A DNA stretch of 64,000 nt from Methanosphaera sp. ISO3-F5 (lineage in GTDB: Archaea; Methanobacteriota; Methanobacteria; Methanobacteriales; Methanobacteriaceae). The notes under the pieces were generated by a model, which worked only from the letters and a program-made list of their open reading frames with translations, searched no databases and was not told the DNA's origin. The stretch is taken from contig NZ_CP118753.2 in NCBI RefSeq assembly GCF_034480035.2, positions 1,769,426-1,833,425 of the forward strand, read 5' to 3'. Position numbers and translations under genes: made by a program. Below are positions 9,322-20,038 of this stretch, one piece after another; position 1 is the stretch's first letter, and each line of letters begins with the position of its first letter.

Positions 9322-10335
9322 TTATATGATACCCATTGCTTTGTTGGTTTTTAATATTGATTTCTCACCATCTTCTTCTAATTCAAGCATTGCTCTTATT
9401 GCGTCAACGTTTTCCGGTACAACATCGGATTCCTGGTGAACTGCTTGCATATAGAATAGTTCTCCGTCAACTACATTTACTGATTCTTTCCATACTGGAA
9501 TTTCATAGAAGTCTCCACGACTTCTTCCAAGGTCTTTAGCATATTCCATGAGTTCTGCTGTGGAACCTAATTTTAGGCCTGCATCTACTGGCAGTACTCT
9601 GTGTGCTTTTTCGAATGCGTCGAGCACGTCATCTGTTGTTACAGTGTCTTCGAGTTCTACCATGATGTTGTGTGTGTGCATGAGTGTTGTTGGAACTGCT
9701 AATGCCATTGTCATAACATCCATTCCTTTGATGATTGTTTGTACATCAGGTCCGTGGTGTGATGGTACTGTGGTTACTGGTTTGATTGCATTTATTGGTC
9801 CTTTTTTTGCATCATTTGGGTCTGCTGCACGTCTTACCATTACTGCTCTTACCTTTTTTACACCTGCTAGGTCGTTTACTGGTTTTAGTGTACGACATAA
9901 TCCTGTGGTGTTACATGATACTACTCTTACATAGTCTTTTCCGAGGCTTTCTTCGTAGTTTGCTTCTGCGTTGAATGATGTGCCTACTGGGTCATGGTCT
10001 TCTCCACCTTCAAATATTGCTTTTAAGCCTATTTTTTTGTAGATGTTTTCCATGTTGTCTATACCTACTCCGCCGGGGGTACAGTCTACAACTAGGTCTA
10101 GTTTTTCAAATAGTTCATCAGCGGTTCCGCTTACTTTAATTCCTGCTTCTTCGAATTGTTCTTCTCTTTCTGGAACGCTAATGTATAGGTCGTATCCTTT
10201 TTCAACAGCAGTTTTTGCTTCAAAATCAGGAGTTCTTTTTGTTATTCCGACTATTTTCATATCATCTTGTGCGGTAACAGCGTCTGCTACTCTTTTACCA
10301 ATAGTTCCATATCCGTTAATTCCGATACCTTTCAT
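9322..10335 (-). CDS. gap: Archaeal glyceraldehyde-3-phosphate dehydrogenase (type II)
   Basis: 337 residues from the ATG at 10335 ([15 protein letters not shown]), preferred to the in-frame ATG at 10353 because archaeal GAPDHs begin exactly there. An N-terminal Rossmann motif GINGYGTIG is followed by the catalytic Cys near residue 140 in [11 protein letters not shown], then [14 protein letters not shown] and the C-terminal MQAVHQESD signature. The enzyme phosphorylates glyceraldehyde 3-phosphate with NAD(P); in methanogens it works in gluconeogenesis and triose metabolism. It stands alone with its own flanking spacers; a C-rich tract follows the stop on the coding strand. Confidence 0.95.
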   Translation of the reverse strand: MKGIGINGYGTIGKRVADAVTAQDDMKIVGITKRTPDFEAKTAVEKGYDLYISVPEREEQFEEAGIKVSGTADELFEKLDLVVDCTPGGVGIDNMENIYKKIGLKAIFEGGEDHDPVGTSFNAEANYEESLGKDYVRVVSCNTTGLCRTLKPVNDLAGVKKVRAVMVRRAADPNDAKKGPINAIKPVTTVPSHHGPDVQTIIKGMDVMTMALAVPTTLMHTHNIMVELEDTVTTDDVLDAFEKAHRVLPVDAGLKLGSTAELMEYAKDLGRSRGDFYEIPVWKESVNVVDGELFYMQAVHQESDVVPENVDAIRAMLELEEDGEKSILKTNKAMGII

Positions 10336-10521
10336 ATTAATACGTCCTATCATAAAATTCTAAGGAAATTATCATGATTCGTTAAAAATCAATCATATAA
10401 TATATTACTATATAAGGTGGTAATCGTTATTTATAATTAATTGTAATATTTGTGTATGTTGTTTTTTGGGGGGTGGGTTTCTTGTTGTTGTGTGGTTTTG
10501 TTTTTTTTTCTTTGTTGTTTT

Positions 10522-10549
10522 GTATGAATATATTCATATTTGTTCATAT
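10522..10549 (+). promoter_or_regulatory. NikR-like operator
   Basis: GTATGA, then exactly 16 bases, then TCATAT. The E. coli NikR consensus is GTATGA-N16-TCATAC, so 11 of 12 half-site bases match with the right spacing. It also contains a perfect 16-base palindrome (10523-10538). It lies 223 bases before the transporter start. NikR-type nickel-dependent repression is inferred; no nikR gene is in the window. Confidence 0.55.
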
Positions 10550-10648
10550 GTAAATAAGTGCATTTATTCATTTATATGGTCTAAGCTTAACTGTTTTTTA
10601 TTATTATTTAATAAAACTTAAATTTATCCATGCGTATACCTGTTAGGG

Positions 10649-10657
10649 TTATATAAA
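10649..10657 (+). promoter_or_regulatory. Probable TATA box of the Ni/Co transporter gene
   Basis: TTATATAAA sits about 115 bases before the start at 10772, predicting a leader of roughly 90 bases. It is the best archaeal TATA match between the NikR-like site and the gene. Confidence 0.4.
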
Positions 10658-10771
10658 GTATTTATATTATCTATACTATACTATTAATTAGAAAAAAATA
10701 CAATAATTTTTCTTAAAAAAATTTGAAGAAATATTAAAAAAAATATTAAAAAAAATATGGGGGGAAAAATA

Positions 10772-11410
10772 ATGCATATACCAGATGGATTAATATCAGA
10801 CCCAATACAACTGGGAATATACACAATAATATACATAATTCTACTATTACTATGCCTAAACAAATACAGAAAAAACCACACAGAAAAAGACATACCAGTA
10901 CTAGCACTATTTTCAGCAGCAATACTGATAGTACAACTAATAGAAATACCATTACCAATACCAGCCTGTGTACACATATCACTAATAACCGTAATGGCAC
11001 TCTATGACCTGGAAGCATCGGCCATAGTATACACAGTAGTAACAATAGCACAAGCATTCCTCGGAGAAGGAGGAATAAGTACAATGGGAATAAACCTACT
11101 AAACCTGGCAATAATAGCACCATTCCTAGCATACTACATATACCACTTCCTTAAAAAACACGATCAAAACCTAGCACTATTCGCATCAGGATTTGGAACA
11201 ATAACACTACTCGGATTAATAGCCAGCATACAATATGCAATAGCAGGAGTATACCCAATAACATTCGGACTAACAGTAATAACACCAATAGAAGCAGTAG
11301 TAGGAGTACTTGAAGGTATTGTTACAATAGTAGTGATGAAAGCATTACACCAAATAAAACCAGAACTAACACCAGCACTAAACGAAAAAGAGGAACAGGA
11401 AAATGAATAA
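10772..11410 (+). CDS. ECF-type nickel/cobalt transporter membrane component (CbiM/NikM)
   Basis: The start at 10772 is chosen over the in-frame ATG at 10757 because it gives the obligatory MHIPDG N-terminus, in which Met1 and His2 bind the metal, and because a GGGGGGA ribosome site lies seven bases upstream. The 212-residue protein has about six or seven membrane segments. Family members are the substrate-binding S component for Ni2+ or Co2+ and work with CbiQ/CbiO-type energising subunits, which are not adjacent here. Nickel is the more likely substrate given the NikR-like operator upstream and the nickel demand of a methanogen. It overlaps the next gene by eight bases. The 15-residue tail is acidic. 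Confidence 0.88.
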   Translation: MHIPDGLISDPIQLGIYTIIYIILLLLCLNKYRKNHTEKDIPVLALFSAAILIVQLIEIPLPIPACVHISLITVMALYDLEASAIVYTVVTIAQAFLGEGGISTMGINLLNLAIIAPFLAYYIYHFLKKHDQNLALFASGFGTITLLGLIASIQYAIAGVYPITFGLTVITPIEAVVGVLEGIVTIVVMKALHQIKPELTPALNEKEEQENE

Positions 11411-11645
11411 AAAAGTATCAATACTAATAATTGCATTAATCATACTAGTCACATTAGTTGCTGTTTCACAAGCATTAAACATCTACGAAAAAGGAAACAT
11501 AACACTAGAAGAACACAACCACGACCATGGTGAACATAACCATGAAGAACACGAACACGAAGAACACGCAAATGAATCAAACAAAACAGAAAACCAAACA
11601 CATGAAGAACATGAACATGAAAATGAGCATAATCACACACATTAA
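11403..11645 (+). CDS. Small membrane protein with His-rich tail, NikN/CbiN-like accessory
   Basis: Eighty residues: a Lys-rich start, one hydrophobic helix (residues ~5-25), then about 45 residues made almost only of His, Glu, Asn and Asp in HNHDHGEHNHEEHEHEEH-like order, ending in HNHTH. It overlaps the CbiM/NikM gene by eight bases, so the two are translationally coupled. CbiN/NikN accessory subunits are small membrane proteins encoded right after CbiM/NikM; this one has a single helix and a metal-chelating tail instead of the usual two helices. I infer that the tail captures or buffers Ni2+/Co2+ outside the membrane. No database family can be assigned by eye. Confidence 0.75.
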   Translation: MNKKVSILIIALIILVTLVAVSQALNIYEKGNITLEEHNHDHGEHNHEEHEHEEHANESNKTENQTHEEHEHENEHNHTH

Positions 11646-11759
11646 TAACATTTAAAAATATATTTCATTATAAAAATAGCTTCTAAAATAAAAATAGTCA
11701 ATACCCCAAAAAAATAGCTAAAAAAATAAAAAAAATAATAATTGAGAAGAAAAATATTC

Positions 11760-12128
11760 TTACTCAATTAATCCTAATTCTTTTGCACAATAATAACCTA
11801 TAGCCCCACCTATTGCACCTAAAACAATATAAAATGGGAAAACAAATATTATTGAACTTAAAGCGTATGTTACATAAGCAGAACCATACATTATAAAGTA
11901 TAATCCACAAGATATTATAGCAGTAATCAAACAAGCAACAAACGTTGTTACAAGGCCAACAACTGCAGATTCTACTAAAGAATCATGTTTCATAATACCA
12001 ACTAAAATACTTGTCATAAAAACATATGGCAATATGTTTGAACTAGCTCCACTAACCAGGTATGTAATAATAATTATAATCACACCTAACGGTAAAGCCT
12101 TATCATTAAATATGTTCTTAAACTCCAT
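11760..12128 (-). CDS. DUF5518-like four-helix membrane protein (copy 1)
   Basis: 122 residues, four predicted membrane helices, a soluble N-terminal MEFKNIFND and a conserved end (FxxxLGAIGGAIGYYCAKEL). It is paralogous to the protein encoded just upstream at 12141; both share K-N-I-F near the start, a G-I-M/I-K segment and the final G-G-A-x-G-Y. Such small Gly-rich membrane proteins (DUF5518 type) are common in Methanobacteriales and have no known function. A GGAGGAAA ribosome site precedes the ATG at a normal distance. Confidence 0.7.
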   Translation of the reverse strand: MEFKNIFNDKALPLGVIIIIITYLVSGASSNILPYVFMTSILVGIMKHDSLVESAVVGLVTTFVACLITAIISCGLYFIMYGSAYVTYALSSIIFVFPFYIVLGAIGGAIGYYCAKELGLIE

Positions 12129-12140
12129 GAAAGTTTCCTC

Positions 12141-12512
12141 CTATTTCTTAAGTTCTCCTCTTATATGATAACCTAATGCTCCTCCAACACATCCTATTAA
12201 CGTGAAAAAGATAACATTTATCAAGGAATACTGTATGAGCGCAATAGCATAAAGTCCACCCTCAGTATAAAATACGAGAATTAACGATATTATAAACGAA
12301 ATAACAGATCCTATAAGGAATGCTATGAATGTTGAAAGTAACGTTTCATTCATATCAGCATTTTTTATTATTCCCGAGATTATTCCTATAAATAATATTG
12401 TTGGTAAAATTATGCTGATATCACCAGAGTATAATGATGTCGGCACAATCATTACAATGGTTAACAGCAGAGAATTTCCCTTAAATATGTTTTTAATATC
12501 TATGATTAACAC
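12141..12512 (-). CDS. DUF5518-like four-helix membrane protein (copy 2, unusual start)
   Basis: About 120 residues with four membrane helices, homologous to the copy at 11760-12128. The only canonical in-frame start is a GTG at 12512, but that GTG lies inside the ribosome site AGGGGGTG (12510-12517). Alignment with the paralog places the start at an ATA at 12503, six bases beyond the ribosome site: ATA-Asp-Ile-Lys-Asn-Ile-Phe against Met-Glu-Phe-Lys-Asn-Ile-Phe. I report the GTG for coordinates but think the ATA may be the true start. The two genes are 12 bases apart and probably co-transcribed. Function unknown. Confidence 0.65.
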   Translation of the reverse strand: MLIIDIKNIFKGNSLLLTIVMIVPTSLYSGDISIILPTILFIGIISGIIKNADMNETLLSTFIAFLIGSVISFIISLILVFYTEGGLYAIALIQYSLINVIFFTLIGCVGGALGYHIRGELKK

Positions 12513-12556
12513 CCCCTATAATAAAAGAAATAGTGTAAGGTAATATTTTACCTAGT

Positions 12557-13630
<1,074 letters not shown>

Positions 13631-13646
13631 AAATATCAGTTCCCTC

Positions 13647-15344
13647 CTATTCTTCTTCGTCTATTTGTTCTGTCATGCTCAGTTCTTCTTCTGCAAGTTC
13701 TTCCATTTCTGTTTTCATTCTCATTTTCTGTTCTTCTACTTTTATTTGCATTGGTTCTATTTCTGGTTGTTTTAGACGATGTTTCATGTCCATGATTTTT
13801 GCTTTGTGTGTTACTTCGTCCATTATTTTCTCGTATTCTGGAACGTCTTTTTCTGCTAGGAGTGCTGATTGTTTGATTACTACTGGCACTAGGTCTTCGA
13901 AGATTTTTGCTCTCATTTCTTCGTTTTTTGCTGCTTTTTTGGTTCTTATGTATTTTTCTAGTTTTCTTGCTATTTTCATTGTTGCTTGTCTGATTTCTCT
14001 TACTATTTCTTCTTCTGGTGCTACACTTTGTTTTCCTGTTGAGAGGTATGGAACGTTTGTTGAGATTATGTTTACAAATACTGATATTGGTGCGTCATCC
14101 AGGTTTCTTACTCCGTATCTTCTCCAGTCTATGCTTTTTAGTGCTTCTGTTATTGCACAGCTTCCCTGGTCGAAGGTTAATGGTACTCTGTTTGCGAATC
14201 TCATTATTTCTGCTTTTTTCTGTTGTCCTACTAGTCTTCCTGCTTTTCCTCCGTATGCTATTCCTGCTTCTACGATGAAGGATACTCCTCCTCTGTATGC
14301 TTGTGGTTTTCTGGTGATTGCTGTTGAGAATTCTGGTAGTAGTATTTCGTTGATTCCTTTTTCTATTTGTTCGTCTCCTATTGGTTTTAGTCCGCTGGTT
14401 GGTGGTGCCATGAATTTCATTTGTTCGAATTGTTGTACGACTTTTTCTGCTTCTTGCCATGTTATGCTTTTTGGTCGTTTGTTCATGTCGATTCCGGTTG
14501 CTTCTTCTAGTTCTTTGATTTTTGCTGCTGATACTCTGCTGAGTGAGTCCATTAGGAGGTTTTTGAATCGTTTTTTGTTGGTTGTTTTACATAGGTCTAT
14601 TATGTCGTCTGCTGTTACTCCTTTTGGGTGTGGGAGTACTGCTTTTGGTAGTGGTGGTATTTGGTCTGTTGCTCTGTCGAATGTGTATTTTCTTCCGGTT
14701 GGGTCTTTGAATACTATTTTTGCGTGTGGGTTTCCTATTACTGTTCTTCTTATGTATTCGTATGCTCCTTGTTCACTCATGGAGTATGATACGTCTTTGA
14801 ATTCTATTTCGATTCCTGATCCTGTTCTGTCTGTTTCGAATTCTTGTCTGTCTAGGATGATTCCGGTGTTCTTTTTTACGTCGAGTTTTACGCTCATTTC
14901 GACTCCTTTTAGTTCGTCTCCGTCTTTGTATCTTGATCTGATTTTTACTGGTTGTCCTGTTGTCATTTGTGATAGGAGTACGCATCCGCTACATCCGAGT
15001 CCTTGTTGTCCTCTTGATTGTATGTTTCTGAATTTACTTCCTGCGAACATTTGGCAGTATACTTTTGTTATGTAGTCTTCTGGTATTCCTGGTCCGTTGT
15101 CTGCGTGTTTTAGTAGGTAGTGGTCTTTTCCTAGTCTTTTTAGTTCTATTGTTATGTCTGGTAGTATTCCTACTTCTTCGCATGCGTCTAGGCTGTTTGT
15201 TATTAGTTCGTGGAATACTATGGTTAGGGATCTTATTTTTCCTGAAAATCCTAACATTTGTTTGTTTCTTTTAAAAAATTCTGATGGTGTTAGTTCCTTA
15301 AATTCTTCGAATATGTCGTTTGTGTCACGTTCCAAGGATTTCAT
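13647..15344 (-). CDS. top6B: DNA topoisomerase VI subunit B
   Basis: 565 residues with an N-terminal GHKL ATPase fold: [12 protein letters not shown] (Mg/ATP Asn-Asp region) near residue 47, [12 protein letters not shown] near 75 and GQQGLGCSG near 110. The H2TH and transducer domains follow ([32 protein letters not shown]). ATP binding dimerises B and gates strand passage by subunit A. The C-terminal ~60 residues are acidic and Met-rich. It is the first gene of the top6B-top6A operon. A long plus-strand open frame opposite it is only a shadow. Confidence 0.96.
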   Translation of the reverse strand: MKSLERDTNDIFEEFKELTPSEFFKRNKQMLGFSGKIRSLTIVFHELITNSLDACEEVGILPDITIELKRLGKDHYLLKHADNGPGIPEDYITKVYCQMFAGSKFRNIQSRGQQGLGCSGCVLLSQMTTGQPVKIRSRYKDGDELKGVEMSVKLDVKKNTGIILDRQEFETDRTGSGIEIEFKDVSYSMSEQGAYEYIRRTVIGNPHAKIVFKDPTGRKYTFDRATDQIPPLPKAVLPHPKGVTADDIIDLCKTTNKKRFKNLLMDSLSRVSAAKIKELEEATGIDMNKRPKSITWQEAEKVVQQFEQMKFMAPPTSGLKPIGDEQIEKGINEILLPEFSTAITRKPQAYRGGVSFIVEAGIAYGGKAGRLVGQQKKAEIMRFANRVPLTFDQGSCAITEALKSIDWRRYGVRNLDDAPISVFVNIISTNVPYLSTGKQSVAPEEEIVREIRQATMKIARKLEKYIRTKKAAKNEEMRAKIFEDLVPVVIKQSALLAEKDVPEYEKIMDEVTHKAKIMDMKHRLKQPEIEPMQIKVEEQKMRMKTEMEELAEEELSMTEQIDEEE

Positions 15345-15479
15345 TCCTCCATTTTTTTAGATGTTTTTTTTTATTACTTCTCATATTTTTTTGTATTAAT
15401 TTTTTTCTTATTTTTTCAACTTTCTTTTTCAGTTGTTTTCTGCGTGTTTATATGAGTAAATAATGTTAGTTTAGTACTC

Positions 15480-15490
15480 TTTTATAGGTT
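15480..15490 (-). promoter_or_regulatory. Probable TATA box of the top6BA operon
   Basis: Coding-strand CCTATAAAAGA about 140 bases before the start at 15344 is a good archaeal TATA match. It implies a leader near 110 bases. Nothing else in 15361-15670 looks like a gene; that stretch also holds a G7 run (15601-15607) and AT-rich sequence. Confidence 0.4.
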
Positions 15491-15670
15491 TACCTATATG
15501 TACTATTTTTTTTCAGTATTTTTTTGTTATTATAATATATGTAAAACATTCAATATAAAATCATGGTATATATCCTACATTATGTAAATATGCTATTTTA
15601 GGGGGGGTCTTGGTAAGTATTCAAGGGGGTCATGATAACTACTAAAAAATAATAACAAATAGAGGAAAAA

Positions 15671-18600
15671 TTAATGTTCACATATCCAATCATAAACCCT
15701 CCTACAATTATCCTTATCAATAAACTTAAAGAAATTATCAACACGTTCAACAAACTCATCTTCCATCATACAACCATTCCCCAAATACCTTTCAACATTA
15801 TCCAACAACTCACTTTCACACCTGACAACCCTACCAAAAGCATCACGACTAAAATCAAGATACATCTTTCCATGATGATAATCATCCCTTGGCTGATAAT
15901 AAATAACAGGCTTTTTAAGATAAGCAAAATCAAAGAATACAGAAGAATAATCAGTAATCATCAAACTAGACTCATTCAACAAATCCTGATAACCTTCATC
16001 ACAAGAAACAACAATATCCTCATGAACATCAAACAACTCTCTGACACCACCACTACCAGCTAACTCCTCAAGTTTAGGATGAGCCTTAAACACAATCCTA
16101 TACCCATAACGCCCAGCCAAATCCACAAAACTCTCATCAGATAACAAAGTATTCAAATCATTATAATAATCTGAAGCCAAGAGTAAATCAACATTACCCA
16201 GATAATTCCTCCAAGTAGGAACAATCAAAATAATTTTCTTATCCTCATTAGACAAAGCATCAAAACGTGGCAAACCTAAAGTCTGAATAATACTCCTATC
16301 ATAATTATAACCCTCACTATACAAGGATTCCCTTTCAATATCAGAACTAGTATTAAACAGATACAAGTTCTTATCATATTTCCTAAGCCAATCAGACTGA
16401 TCAGCATAAATTACTCCATGCTGCAAGAAATACACTTTAGAAGTATTCAAACCCCTATACAATCCCCTCTTATCATCTTCAGAAGAATAAAACGGATTCA
16501 AATAACTGTCATAAGGATGAGAAGTAACAATCTTATCAGCAAACAGATAAAATAGTTTATGCTTCAAGGACTTATGAGCTAACACGCCACCCTTCTTTGC
16601 CATCATCTTATAATCAGAACAACTCTTAGATATAACAAAATACTTCCTATTACCATCCTTCAAGGACTTAGCATAATCATAAAGATAAGTAGCATTATCT
16701 CCAGCAGAATTCACACGATCCATAAACAAAAGAATATCCCTGTCACGTCTTCTGATAAAAGGATACAGACACATATAAATAAAGCGGATAAACAATGCAA
16801 TAACAAAACCACTTGGTCTATCACTTAAAAGATTACTCCATACACCTGCCTCATATGATAAAAGGCCACCATAGGAATACGAAGAAACCCTAAACCTATT
16901 ATCACTAAAACTAACAATATACGGTTCACAGACAATATAATCACTAATAAAAGACATGTTAGCATGATCCCTAAAATCAATGAACAAATATTGTGAAACA
17001 AGATTATCCTCACTAAAATTACCATTATCACCATCCTTATGATAATTCACCCTCAAAGATACACTGCAATCCCCTATATCCAATGGTACCTCCACGTCAA
17101 AACAATACTTGAACTGCCAATCAATACCCAAAAACCTCATATTACTACGGGAAGAATACCTGACAAAATCTGCAGTATAACAAGAAGTACAATCACCCTC
17201 TCGCACAGCCTGAACACTAATAAAATCACTGTTAAAATAACTTCCAAACATACCAGAAATCTTAAGCATATCACCATCTATTTCAACAATATCCAACCAC
17301 AACTTATGCCTGCTAATAGAATCAATCTGCCTATTTCTAATTTTTAACTTAACATCAACATCAACAATCTCAGCATGCAAATCCTTCAACTTAAGATACA
17401 AAAAGAAATTCTTTCTGAACAAATCCTTAATATACTCATTATTAACAATAACAGGAACATCAATATGCTTAACAATATTATCCAAGTAATACCAGAATTC
17501 CCTTAATTCAATCTCAGATTCTAATAAATCCAAATCCGGCTGTTGAAGAAGCCATTGTAAATCATAAGCAATCATATACTGTAAAAATCTGGGAACCCTA
17601 CTCTCTTTAAACTTAGCATAATCAATCAATTCCATAAAATAATACTTAAGTTTATCAGTAAAATACTCCTTCTGATCAATAACAATATCAATCGTTGAAC
17701 TGAAATCCTCACGTTTACGATAATAATAGAACACATCACTAATCACGCCCAACGCCTTCTTTTCAAGAAGAATCTTATTAACCAGAATAGCATCCTCTGA
17801 GAAAATAACATTAGTAGGAAACTCAAACGTATAAAACAATTCCCTCTTAAAAAAGGCAGAATTAGAAGCCAACTGTGGATTATTAGGTTCCTTAACCAAA
17901 TCAATAACACGAGTACTTTCAAACTTAGAATTCAATACATGTGACTTCTCAAACCTGCCAAAAATCATCTGAGGAATAGAAACAACATCAGTTTCATCTT
18001 CATGTTCAACAAAAAACTCATAAACACTGCTTAAAACATTTTCATCAAGATAATCATCACTATCCAGAAAATTCAGATAACGTCCCCTGGCATGCTTAAT
18101 ACCATTATTACGTGCAGCAGCCTGACCCATATTCTCCTGAACCAGAACACGAATATTCTCAGGATACTTGCTCTGATAATCCAATGCAATACTCCTGGAA
18201 GAATCAGTACTGCCATCATCAACAATAATTAACTCAACATTCTCCTCAAAGCCCAATGACTGATTAATAACAGAATCAATAGCTTCACACAGATAATTCT
18301 GAGTATTATACATTGCCATTACTACAGAGAATTTAAAAGGAAAAACCGTTGAATATGGTGAAACAATAAACCGGTTATCATTAAATCGCAGAATATATTT
18401 TTCCTTGATGAAAAAATTATTAATCTTAGAAATCCTTGTCCCAGGCTTAAAATCAACTTTCAAATATGAAGACACAATATTATCCTCACAGAAATCTTGA
18501 TTATCACCATTTTTATGGTAGTTAATTCTTAAGTTAATTTCATACTCTTCCAGGTCAACAAGTGGTACAGTAATACTAAAATTAAAACGGTACTGCCAAT

Positions 18601-19843
18601 TTCTTGATAGGAAACTACGATTGTTCTCTTCATCAAAATCTGCTCGTATAGTCTTAAGTGAATTATCAGTTTTTACCAATGCTTCAATTGATAAATAGGA
18701 TGTCTTGAAGTAACTGGTAAAATCACCCTCCAATAAGAGGTTATCCTTTTCAATATCAATATTATTTAACCAAAACTTATGCACACTAAGAGTATCAACC
18801 TTATAATCATCTATCTTTAGGAGAACATCCTCATCTAATATTTCGGAATGAAAATCATCATATTTAAAGTAGTATATGAAGTTTTTAAGAAAACTATCCC
18901 TGATGTTCCTGTTTTTAAGAATTACTTCATCATCAACATAATTCAAAACATTCCTTAATAAACGACAAAACTCTTCTTTATCCTTGTTTTCTTCAAAAAT
19001 ATCTAGAGTGTCCCTGTTTAAAAGTTTCTGCAAATCATATATTACTGTGTATTGTATGAACTTTGGAACTTCTCCCATTTTTTCAAGACAATAATCAAGT
19101 AAATCAATAAAATACTCCTTTAAACGTGGAATATAATATTCCATATGGTATGGTGCATTGTCATTTAATGAGTTAAGGGAATGTCTTAAACGAAGGTTAT
19201 ATTTAACATTCTTAACCATTCCATATCTCATCTTTTCTAATAATAACTTATTGATAAACAAGGAATCAGAGGAAGTGATTAAAGATTCCTTAAAAGCTTT
19301 TCCTGTTATGCACTCTCTTCTTATAAAACAGGAGGATATGCTTATTTGTGGCATATTCGGTTTTTTAATTAAATTTATTATTCCATCCTTGGTGTACTTA
19401 TAATTTAATTCATGAGCACAGTTTCTTCTGCCAAAGTAGTATACTGGTATTGATACTAGGTCAAACTTGTCTGGATACTTGTTAAAGTGATCATTTACCT
19501 TTTCCAGTGCCTGTTCTGATAAGTAATCATCACTATCTAAAAAGTTAACGTATTCTCCACTTGCATGGGATAATCCATTATTTCTTGCTGATGATACTCC
19601 TCCATGTTCCTGTGAGATTACATGTATGTTTTCTGGAAATCTGTTCTTGTATGTCTGTGCAATTTCCAGGCTATTGTCATGGCTTCCATCATCAACTATT
19701 ATTAGCTGAACATTTTCCTCAAATCCGATACTTTGTATAATAACTGAATCTATTGCCTGTTTTAGGTATGTTTGACTATTATAAACTGCCATTATTATTG
19801 AAAATTTAAATGGATATGTATGTTCTTCTGGTTTAATGTTCAT
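15671..19843 (-). CDS. Tandem glycosyltransferase-2 / CDP-glycerol glycerophosphotransferase-like fusion
   Basis: 1390 residues with an internal duplication. Unit 1 (about 10-490) and unit 2 (about 505-1030) each start with a GT-A family 2 domain (FSIIMAVYNSQTYL and FKFSVVMAMYNTQNYL, with IIVDDGS and the metal-binding FLDSDDYL), then a shared beta-rich module ending SDNRF/NDNRF-x-V-S. Residues ~1050-1385 are TagB/TagF-like (LQHGVIYADQSDWLRKY, VPTWRNYLG, FKAHPKL, LMITDYSSVFFDFAYLKKPVI). I infer synthesis of a cell-surface polymer of sugar and polyol phosphates. It stands alone. The start ATG has AAGGTG upstream. Base skew flips between the two halves, so the repeats share little DNA identity. 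Confidence 0.85.
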   Translation of the reverse strand: MNIKPEEHTYPFKFSIIMAVYNSQTYLKQAIDSVIIQSIGFEENVQLIIVDDGSHDNSLEIAQTYKNRFPENIHVISQEHGGVSSARNNGLSHASGEYVNFLDSDDYLSEQALEKVNDHFNKYPDKFDLVSIPVYYFGRRNCAHELNYKYTKDGIINLIKKPNMPQISISSCFIRRECITGKAFKESLITSSDSLFINKLLLEKMRYGMVKNVKYNLRLRHSLNSLNDNAPYHMEYYIPRLKEYFIDLLDYCLEKMGEVPKFIQYTVIYDLQKLLNRDTLDIFEENKDKEEFCRLLRNVLNYVDDEVILKNRNIRDSFLKNFIYYFKYDDFHSEILDEDVLLKIDDYKVDTLSVHKFWLNNIDIEKDNLLLEGDFTSYFKTSYLSIEALVKTDNSLKTIRADFDEENNRSFLSRNWQYRFNFSITVPLVDLEEYEINLRINYHKNGDNQDFCEDNIVSSYLKVDFKPGTRISKINNFFIKEKYILRFNDNRFIVSPYSTVFPFKFSVVMAMYNTQNYLCEAIDSVINQSLGFEENVELIIVDDGSTDSSRSIALDYQSKYPENIRVLVQENMGQAAARNNGIKHARGRYLNFLDSDDYLDENVLSSVYEFFVEHEDETDVVSIPQMIFGRFEKSHVLNSKFESTRVIDLVKEPNNPQLASNSAFFKRELFYTFEFPTNVIFSEDAILVNKILLEKKALGVISDVFYYYRKREDFSSTIDIVIDQKEYFTDKLKYYFMELIDYAKFKESRVPRFLQYMIAYDLQWLLQQPDLDLLESEIELREFWYYLDNIVKHIDVPVIVNNEYIKDLFRKNFFLYLKLKDLHAEIVDVDVKLKIRNRQIDSISRHKLWLDIVEIDGDMLKISGMFGSYFNSDFISVQAVREGDCTSCYTADFVRYSSRSNMRFLGIDWQFKYCFDVEVPLDIGDCSVSLRVNYHKDGDNGNFSEDNLVSQYLFIDFRDHANMSFISDYIVCEPYIVSFSDNRFRVSSYSYGGLLSYEAGVWSNLLSDRPSGFVIALFIRFIYMCLYPFIRRRDRDILLFMDRVNSAGDNATYLYDYAKSLKDGNRKYFVISKSCSDYKMMAKKGGVLAHKSLKHKLFYLFADKIVTSHPYDSYLNPFYSSEDDKRGLYRGLNTSKVYFLQHGVIYADQSDWLRKYDKNLYLFNTSSDIERESLYSEGYNYDRSIIQTLGLPRFDALSNEDKKIILIVPTWRNYLGNVDLLLASDYYNDLNTLLSDESFVDLAGRYGYRIVFKAHPKLEELAGSGGVRELFDVHEDIVVSCDEGYQDLLNESSLMITDYSSVFFDFAYLKKPVIYYQPRDDYHHGKMYLDFSRDAFGRVVRCESELLDNVERYLGNGCMMEDEFVERVDNFFKFIDKDNCRRVYDWICEH

Positions 19844-20038
19844 CCTGTTACACCTTATTTTATGGGGGGTATGAAAAAAAGTAACTGCTTATTCTCTTTA
19901 TGATGTTATTTTCTACATAAGATTTAAAGTTATTTATTAACAGATTATGGGGTGAAAGTGTAATATAATGATTTGTTCAGAGGAATATATGTTTTGTATC
20001 CTCTCTTTTGTTGAAAAAAAGAATGTGTGGTGGGGTGG

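Larger units (their letters stand above)
10336..10771. other. Intergenic regulatory region upstream of the Ni/Co transporter
   Basis: No gene is visible in these 436 bases. It holds the promoter of gap on the minus side, a poly-G/T stretch at 10459-10525, the NikR-like site at 10522-10549 and the probable transporter promoter near 10650. I looked for a cobalamin-riboswitch-like structure and saw none. Confidence 0.6.

Noticed and set aside
10364-10771. Cobalamin riboswitch upstream of the cbiM-like gene
   Set aside because: No B12-box-like sequence or plausible multistem fold was seen; the NikR-like site is a better explanation.
13675-15075. Long plus-strand open frame opposite top6B (466 codons)
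   Set aside because: It mirrors the strongly biased codon use of top6B, is Ser/Leu/Phe-rich without motifs, and has no ribosome site.
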